A stretch of DNA of 64,000 nt, from positions 134,937,450-135,001,449 of the forward strand of contig NC_090943.1 in assembly GCF_040807025.1 (NCBI RefSeq), read 5' to 3'. The first letter of the stretch is position 1, and the number at the start of each line of letters is the position of its first letter. The position numbers and the translations under genes are program-made. Source of the stretch: Struthio camelus (taxonomy: Eukaryota > Chordata > Aves > Struthioniformes > Struthionidae). Of the stretch, positions 38,982 to 64,000 are shown in pieces. The notes under the pieces were generated by a model that saw only the letters and a list, made by a program, of their open reading frames with translations, made no database searches and was not told where the DNA came from.

Positions 38982-39850
38982 GGGAAGGGCCGCCCCCGCC
39001 CGCCCGCCCGCCCTCCCTCCCTCGGCGGCCGGGGCCGGGGCTGGCGCGGCGCGGGGAGGTCCCGCGTGGGGGGTGGGGGTGGGGAGCGCGGCGGCGGCGC
39101 GGCCCCGGGCGCGTCCCGTAAGTGCGCGAAGAGCGGCTCAGCCGGATTGGCTGCGGGCGGCGGGAGGGGAGCGAGGGCAGGAGGACAATGAGTCACAGCG
39201 GCGGGTTCTCCCGCCCCGCCCCGCGCCGCTGCCCCCGTTGGCCCTGCGCCCCCCGCGCAGGCGTTGGCGGTGCGCTAGGCGCAACCTGCTCCTCCGCGGC
39301 TGACGCCATTTAGCGCAGGCCGAGCGGGCGGCCGTTAGCCCCCCTCCCACCCCCACCCGGCGTCGTCGTGCCGCACGGGCCGGAACAAAAGCCCGGGTGT
39401 AGACGGAGAAGGAGGCCGCTCCAGCCCGCGGAGCGGTGGGAGCTTCCTGTCGTGCTCTGTCGCCCTTTGCTGGCTCGTGGTCGGGAGCAGGAATCACCTG
39501 CCGGGGCTGCGGGCGAAGGCGGAGCCCGGAGCAAGCGGCAGATGCCGCGGGAAGCGGGGGACGAGCACGTGGGGGACGGGGGCGCCTCGGCCCTGGCGGA
39601 GCAGGAAGGCGAGGCAGCTCGAGCGGACCGGCGCCGAGCACCCCGAGGAGGAGGAGGAGGAGGGGGGATGTCGCCTTCTTCCTGCAGCGAGCGAGTTCGG
39701 TCTCTGATGCATAAAGGCAGTTGTCTTCAGTCTCGGCTTTTTCCTCCGCCGCGACACTGAAGCGATCCTCTTGGCACGCTTCTGCGAGCAACCGTGCCCG
39801 AGAAGGGCCTCGGGCTCAGCTGACGCGGGAGGAAAGCTGCTTTTCATCGC

Positions 39851-42800
39851 GCCTACCGATTGCGGTCGGCTGGAAAGCCAGTAGGACGGAACGGAGTTAC
39901 GTTTACCTTCAAAATAAAACCCAAAGGGGGGGGGGAAGAAAAAACAAACAAAAAACACCGCTAGCATGGCGCTTGGCCAAAAATTTGCTAATAAGGAACT
40001 GCATTTTTGTTGTTTGTACAGAGGCCTTGTACTGCTAGTGGAAGACCTAGGCGCGCTAGAATAATCAAAGCATTGATGTTTTGCTCTTAGGAGAGAGGGT
40101 TTGGTGGCCTTCATGAAGGCCTGTAAGTAAGGCAAACCTTCAGGCTTGCAAACCACTTAGTGCTCTGTGCCCAGGGTTCACACCACCAAGTATGTTTATT
40201 CAGCCCTTTGCAGCATACCTACCTAAGGCACAGCTCAGTGAATTTTCTTCCATGTCCTATAGGTGAATTTATGACCATCGACATACACCCACTTACACAG
40301 CGGGACTGTCATAAGCAAACATCCCTTTATCTAAAGTAGCTGAACTATGAAGTTATTTTCAGTGTGACTGAAATAGTGCAGTAAATACAGCTTTTGAGTA
40401 AGGTCCGCTAAATAGGATAGCTAGATGCCGTTTACACTCTTTTGCAGAGCAGAACTTTCTCCAGTGTGTAAAAAATGATTCCTCTTGGGCTCTGAGCTGT
40501 CTCGGCTCCCCCTTCTCCCCCACCCCCGGCATCATTTCTGCTCTTCATCACAGAGAGAAAAATGAGATCCTGTCCAGAAAGTAAACCAAAGAAAACACTT
40601 TCTATTGATAGTGAATAAAGGTCTTTCAGAAGAACAGGGAGGTGTAAATGTTACCACTTCTCTTGAATCATTTCCCTAAACAGACACCCACCCCAAAATC
40701 CAATTGGGAAAGAAAAGGAAAGGGTGGGAAAAGTAACAAGGAAGGAAAGAGAGGTACAGAAGATAGGAAGAAACAAAAGGAAAAATACACAGAGTTTCTA
40801 AAACTAGAAAGAAAATAGATCCAGAGAAAATGTCAAAGTATTGCTTTACGATGTTTAATTCTGCAGGCAAATATTGTGACATAATTTTATAAACTACATT
40901 TTCTCTAGTGTTAAAGATGCCAGTCTTTCTGAAGTTGCGTGGCTTCACAGGACAAGATTACATATGGGATATATTTTACCTCACAAGCTTCCTTCATTCT
41001 ACTTCATAGCAATGCTATACAAGATAACGTGTTTTACTTCCTGTGCAGGAATGTTTTACTTATGAGACTGGAGTCAAATATGAGGTAAAGTGAATAAGCG
41101 TAACCCATCAGCTGGGTTTTTGTACACTGTAGATGGCTCTGAGACCTTAGTGACCACTTTTTTTTTTCTTTTTTTTTTTTTAAGAACAGTTGACCATGTA
41201 TTGTTCCAAAGTGGCTAGGCTGATGGTCAAGGACGTATTTCACATCAGATAATATGTTAGTTTTAAGTACTTCTGACATGAACCTAACCAGTAACCCATG
41301 AGTAAGATTCATTCATCCTCACAAATTAAAACAAGATAGAAAAGACAGGGAAAAATGGTTTTGCTGCCAAATACATGCAAGACTGCTATATCTCTACATA
41401 ACAATTCTAGAAAGGTGTTCTGTGCAAATTCCCAATTTTTTGAGCGAGCACTCAACAAATTAATTTGTCCTATGTTTCTGTTCACATCTCTTCTCCTTAA
41501 ACCATGCTTCCATGTCTTTAAAATCTGGAAGCTGCCTCAACTCTAGTCAGTATTATCAACATACATCTCATAGTAGTTTCCAAATTTAAAAGTACCACCA
41601 CCAAAGAAAACCACTGCTAACATGATCTGGCAGCAACACTTTCTGAGGCATAGGTGGCAGTGTTCAGCTGCTTGGGTAATGCCTTTTAAACTAAAAGCCT
41701 CTCTTTCCCCCCATCTTCTTAATGGGAAAGGGCAAGTAACTCTACATGGTTCTGTCTTCCTGCAAACGGTTGGTATTTAACTGTCTATTGAGTCGCATAA
41801 CTTCAAACAGATTTCCTGCATCTGAAAGTATTTTCTCTTCACAGGCCATGATCAGAAAACCTACTGTTTCCTCAGCTATTTAGTTTGGACTATGTTAGCC
41901 CCAAATTAACAGTTGTTACAAATGCCTTGGTCTCTTTTGAGCTATTCTCAAGATATTTTCTTGCCTCCCAGTATTCTATGTCCAAGTCTAGGAAAAGTAT
42001 ATAAATTTTACTTCATTTGATTTAAGTTTTTCTGGGCTTCTCTTAAGTGAGGAAGGCCAATGAGATGCTGCATCAGATAGATACATCAATTACATCAAAT
42101 ATACTGTAGTCCCACCCATCAACAAGATTCTGCCCAATATACAGGGTTTAAATCTGTGACTCTTTAAAAAAGTATTTGAAAAATCATAACTATTTTCTGG
42201 GGAAAAAACACACAAAACGCAATATATGTCGATGCATTGGTTCATTTACATTCACACCGTCATGGACAGTTTTACAAGAGCTGTAATTTAGGACGGGAGT
42301 TCAAATGGATGTACATAAATTGTAGCAGACAAGCCTCTAAATAAACTTTCAAGTAGTTTTTCACTACACCTTACTTCACCTCTAGGTCACATAGGGGCAT
42401 CTGATGTAGCTGTCAAATCACATGTCTGAATATCTCATATATATATTCCATTTTATTTGTCAAAACAAATTTTCAGAAATACTCCTCTCCATTATAGAAT
42501 GATTGCAGTATTGCAGGCTGCAACCAAACACATGATTTTTTGAAGTGAGCACTAAACCTGATAACACAGAATAGTAATTTCTTTTAATCAGAGCTCCCTT
42601 AACAATATACCTCTTTAGATCGAGATAAAAGCAATTGCTGAGTGTGCTGGTTTTGCCTTTTCCAGCTTGGACTGCCTGCAGTAAGACTGCTACAATAACA
42701 GTCACTTTCCTCAAGGCAATCCTAATGCAGGAACACTCCCACCCGTCCCCCCAGCTGCTAAGCAAAGAGTAAACTCTTAGCTTAGCCCCTCCTTTATTGG

Positions 42801-45585
42801 AAGGGGAATAGGGTAATATGCTGTAATTGGTTTTCCATGTTTGCCAAGAGTCTGTTTCCTCTTATCATCCACAATATTTAACATAGGCCTTGTAATAGTT
42901 CCAAAAATAATAAAATCTATCCCAAGAAAAAAAATAATAGATCCACAACATGCTGCTTTTTTGTCATGGTCTTGGTTTTGTAACATTCTGTTAGTAGCTT
43001 TTATTGCCTAATGTTGTGGTTTCTTTCATACGCAGCAGACCCAGTAAAGACATTTCATCAGCTACTTATACAGCAGCAGCCTGGATTATTTACAAATGGA
43101 AATTTCAATGCCATAATAAAATAAATCACTGCTATACACTGTTAAAGTTACATTGTAGTAACATAGCAGAAAAAAATAGAAGACACTAGGGGGAGGAATT
43201 TTAAGAATACACAAATCTTCAGCATGATGCCACCAAAAAAATTTATCAAGATATCTGAGACTTGTGGGTTGTCTTTCTCCTTTATCTCTTCCCATGCAGT
43301 AGTGGAAGGGGAATAGAAACTTATATCCACATGCACAACCAAAACAGTGCACATGTAATAGGGAAGCAGAGCCCATGCAATACTTTCCTCATGATTTTAA
43401 TCATAAACCAACATAGTTCATTCCTCTTTCCCTACATCACACTCCCTGTATTGGGCAAATTCCCTTAAGCATAGGTGCAATTGATGTGGAGCAGTAAAGA
43501 CAGAGAATAGCACCTTGCTGATTGGATTCCGATTTGAGTGAGAGAATACCAGAACAGACCAGAAAAAAAAAAAGCAGAGGACATACGAGAGAGACTTGAT
43601 TTAGGAGAAAAACCTACACAGAAAGCTGTAAGACAATCAGTAGTAACAAAAATCACCACTTCAGGCTTCAGCATTTGCAAAAGCAATACCCTATATATAA
43701 AAACTTTGTGAAAAGCACAGATGCTCTAAGGTTAAAAAAAAAAAAATCACTCAAATTCAGTTTAACTATGACTTAGTGCCTGATTAAGAGGTTTTTATTT
43801 CTTCCCAAGAATGGACTTGGTGCTCTAACACTCACTGTTAAACTCTTAGGGCAGAAATAATTTTCCCAACTTAATAGATGCCATTTAGCCTAAAACTAAT
43901 CTGTGCCCTTCTAAAAATCCTCCGCTATATAATATGGTTGAAGGCTCTTCAACTTGTCACCAAAACAAATAACTATCATAAGAAGTATAAGGTAATAGGA
44001 AAAATCTCTGGAGCAAGGAACAGAGCACTGCCTACTGAAGAACGCGTCTCATTATTTTAACTTATCTGTAAATGTTTTGGCAGACATTTACCTTAAGCCA
44101 GTTCTTAGTTTGATCTTGCACAAGAATAAATCAGAATGACTGAAGCCAACAAAAACATACAGGTATAAGACCTAGGGAACTTTAATCTTTCCTAAGTGAC
44201 TGCCAAAATTCCTGGAGCTTCTCATTTTAAGTAGAAATAAGAGAGACAAGTCTTAAGTCATGCTTAGAGGATCTGTCACTCCAAATTTATTCTTTTGCAA
44301 GTTAACTGTAGTTTATACCATACAGTAAGTCGGGGTACTGGGAAACTGCACCTTGATATGATTTTTCAGTATTGACAGTAGTTTTGCATTACATTAACAG
44401 CTGTACAAGTTGCTGTGGAACAATGACACGTTTTAATTCTTTGGTTACAAAAATGCCATCAAAAGCAACTGGAATGCAACATGGAAACAATGGAAGTTAT
44501 CAGTCACTCATATGCAACTAAAACTGAAATCTGTAACAGAAAATCCTTCTAAAGCACACACTGTAAAATTAAACCCTCCTGCTAGGTTCTGTGCATTATA
44601 ATACTTAAATTCTCACAGCACAAGATAGAAACAATAGCTTCTCAAAATCCCCCAAAACACACAGGTTTCTATTATGCAACAAAAAGATTATGTTCGCACA
44701 GAGCTTGTAACAAAAGCAAGCCAGAATGTGAGGAAACTTGTTTTGTTCTAGCTTCTCTTTGAAAGTACCAGCCTCTTCATACACTGTACAGCATAAGACT
44801 GGCTGGCATGTAAGCACCTACCAGCAGGATCAAAATCAAAATGTACACGTGATTGTAATTGCCACAGTGACCACCCCCCCACCCCCCCCCCAAAAAAGTG
44901 AGCAAGCAGGTGACTCCTTGCTGCTACCAGGGCACTGGATTCCTGGTCAACCCTATGCCTCCCATTGTGTCCCATGCTTTCAGAAAATGAGTGCCTGTCA
45001 TAAGCTTTAGTCTAGTATCCTAGTTTGGTAAATCATCATCACTTAAAACAGCATGTATTATTCTTTTTCTCAGAATTGGGGTGTAACTTCCCCATCTCTG
45101 CTCACCTAACAGTGGCAATTTTTATAGCCAAGAGAAATTTACTCACATTTCTGATGTTGCTGAGGCTGCTACAGAAGAGCATACTTTCTCCTGTCTCTTG
45201 TCTCAAGTGACTGAGCTCTGCTACATTGCCAATTCCAAAAAATCTTCAAGCAGTAACTCAAGCAGGGAAGCAAGTACTTGTTTGTTCTTCCTTTCTTTCA
45301 CGTGAGCACCTCATTACTGTGAGTCAGTTTTGCCTCAGCATCAACACAACTTATGCCCAGGGTTTTACTGTTATGCAACGCAATCTTTGAACTTCAGCAG
45401 AAGCAATAAAAGTGTTTGTGTTCCATAAATGCAAATATTATGTAAGAAGTAGTTAACAGTTGAAAGAATATAAGTAGAGCACCCTCTCAAAAACTTAATG
45501 CTCCTGCATGGGTAAGAAAGATTTACAGTAAGTGAGGGCATAAACCCCTACTGGTTGACCCTTTCCCCATATACAAACAAAAGGT
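39851..45585. other. Non-coding DNA between island 2 and the RAB2A 3' end
   Basis: No coding segment is recognisable. A purine-rich stretch (40704-40800) and T runs near 41158 and 41171 are present. It is intergenic if RAB2A ends near 45.59 kb. A plus-strand GTAAGTAAG at 40123-40131 could be a donor for a rightward transcript from the second island, but no matching acceptor or exon could be recognised. Confidence 0.5.
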
Positions 45586-47119
45586 TCCACACACTTTTAA
45601 ACTTTTATTTAATCTCAGAACCATTGCTATGTTACACTTGTCAGACCGAGGTTTATTCACTTTCAATGTTAAAGTTTTGACGGTAAGAATGGATGACATG
45701 AGGATCCATGTCCCCCAGTGTTAGGCTGCAGTCAGTACTGGTCCAATAAGAAACAAATTTTGCAGTCTTTTTTTTTTTTTTTTTTTTTTAACTTTTTAGA
45801 GAAAGATGAAGGATGGCCTTGCATTAGTGTTACCCTTTTATCTGCAATTCATATAAAAATGAAGAGATGGAAACTCATTTGTTTCCTCATTTGTAGAAGA
45901 AGTGACATGAGTATTCTGTACTTTAACAAATAAACACTTGAACCCAGGATTTTGTTTTGTAAGGTTGCAACCATTTCATTTGAGGCAGAACAACCCCTCC
46001 CCTCCCTTATAATAAGTACCACAGCATTTCTAGTTTTTATTTTCATCAAGATTTTCAAACTGGCAGGTTTTATTTTCACACCCTCTTCACAATAGACAAG
46101 ATGCTTACCATATACTTAGGATTACAAGTTGTCACTAAAGAAAACTTTACACAAACACTGTACAATAAGGTTGAAAAACTGCCCTTGCATGAAAAAATAT
46201 ACCTAGAAATCAAGTGGTAAACAAGAAAAGAACATTAAAGTTCTAACAATGTGCCATTTTAAATTTATCAACTCCCGTATTTTTCATTCATACTCTGTTT
46301 TTACCTCTAGTATTCATTAAGGCAAACAGCTAATCCATTTCTGAAGAGGTGCTGTGGAAATTGTGGACAAACAGCAAACATTTGGCATTAAAATAGATAG
46401 CATGTAAGTAGCCTCTAGTAGTATACATTAAGCATTTTCTTGGACTTCAGGATAATAACAGGGGAGGATGAACATGCTAACAATGTCAAAAAGGTTTAAA
46501 ATTTAGCATCCAAGCAATTTCTAATAATGCTTCTGTAGTTTTCAAGCTCTAAGTAGTATAGAATTTATGCAAATGCATTAAAGAATTCTAGCTTGGCAAG
46601 TACACCCAAGCAGGTTATTAAACTATATATACAGAAAGTGATAAATACAGAATTAAAAGAGTCCTTCTGCTTCTCTTCATAGCCTTGAAAATTGACAAAT
46701 AACTTGAGGACAGCTCTACAATATTAAACATTAGGTAACCACAGGAGCTGGGAAACCTAACTACACAAACTGATTAAAATACTCAGATGACTTTGTAGTG
46801 TTTAATACAATTCAGTTCGTAGTCAAGGGCACAAGACAACATTTAACAAAAATAATCACATCAATTGACCTAGAAATCAAATGTAAATAGATATGAATAC
46901 AATCTCCAAAATCTGTCTTTAAGTGAACATTAACCATTTATTCAAAGTTATACAAGAATTTGAAGGATAAAGTCTTCTTCTGCAACAGGAAACTAACTTA
47001 CAAGTTTCATGTCTCAGTTGAACTGAAGTGGAGGCGAGCGGAGCGGGGCGGGGGGGAGGGAGAGGGTGAACAAACAAGTTAGTAGGCCCCATCCAGGCAG
47101 CTAGAAAGTAAAAATAGGC
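45586..47119 (-). other. RAB2A: RAB2A 3' untranslated region
   Basis: This follows the TGA at 47122-47120 leftward. The proposed end is set by two minus-strand AATAAA signals at 45657-45652 and 45609-45604, the latter within ttaaataaaag. The resulting UTR of about 1.5 kb is reasonable for the gene. The first ~90 bases contain an unusual C-rich tract (47030-47066 on plus is G-rich), a possible site for poly(C)-binding proteins. An earlier AATAAA near 46930 could give a short isoform. Confidence 0.65.
45604..45609 (-). terminator. RAB2A: Distal RAB2A poly(A) signal
   Basis: The minus strand reads AATAAA. The proximal copy at 45652-45657 is 48 bases upstream. Cleavage would be expected 10-30 bases to the left. 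The choice between the two cannot be made from sequence alone. Confidence 0.55.

Positions 47120-64000
<16,881 letters not shown>

Larger units (their letters stand above)
38200..39850. promoter_or_regulatory. Second CpG island, gene not assigned
   Basis: Dense CpG and high GC run from about 38200 to 39850, with AT-rich DNA on both sides. The island carries paired CCAAT boxes, a CRE-like site, an AP-1 site (TGAGTCA, 39189-39195), a YY1-like gacgccatt at 39302-39310 and a MYB-site repeat array, so it looks like an active promoter. Candidate donors exist in both directions: GTAAGT on plus at 39118-39123 and AAG/GTAAAC on minus near 39905. No readable coding exon follows either. It lies about 6 kb past the RAB2A poly(A) signals. 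It may be an alternative CHD7 promoter, a lncRNA promoter or a CpG-rich enhancer. Confidence 0.6.

Noticed and set aside
38245..39196. Long open frames on both strands in the second CpG island (up to 246 codons)
   Set aside because: Same composition artefact. Frames overlap on both strands and no family signature is seen.

Overview
This window looks like vertebrate nuclear DNA, most likely from a bird and less likely from another sauropsid. The signs are short spliced exons with GT/AG borders, compact introns of 2-10 kb, two sharp CpG islands in AT-rich DNA, decayed CR1/L3-clade LINE fragments, and no Alu- or L1-like material. Nothing prokaryotic is present: no operons, CRISPR arrays or insertion sequences. 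Most open frames in the window are chance frames.

The one gene whose protein is directly readable is RAB2A, on the minus strand. Its last four coding exons (59-63 kb, 49.5 kb and 47.2 kb) encode residues ~90-212 of the Golgi/ER small GTPase. All splice phases match, and the frame ends in the GGGCC prenylation tail. The 3' UTR runs to about 45.6 kb, where two AATAAA signals lie. The first four exons or so lie beyond position 64000.

Region by region: 1-24.6 kb is AT-rich with no recognisable coding exon, and holds one old CR1/L3 element (9.7-11.3 kb) and a MIR-like fragment. 24.6-27.3 kb is a large CpG island. 27.3-38.2 kb is non-coding and carries an antisense CR1/L3 remnant (33.0-33.9 kb). 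38.2-39.9 kb is a second CpG island with CCAAT boxes, a CRE-like site and a small repeat array carrying three MYB-type TAACGG sites. 39.9-45.6 kb is non-coding. 45.6-64 kb is the RAB2A 3' half, whose introns hold a strong CTCF-type motif and a candidate conserved enhancer.

In amniotes CHD7 lies just downstream of RAB2A in the same orientation. By synteny the first island (24.6-27.3 kb) is the best candidate for the CHD7 promoter and non-coding exon 1, transcribed leftward, which would make 1-24.6 kb part of its long first intron. No CHD7 coding sequence is visible, so this is inference. The second island, between the RAB2A poly(A) site and the presumed CHD7 promoter, is the least explained and most interesting element: it could be an alternative CHD7 promoter, a lncRNA promoter or a CpG-rich enhancer.
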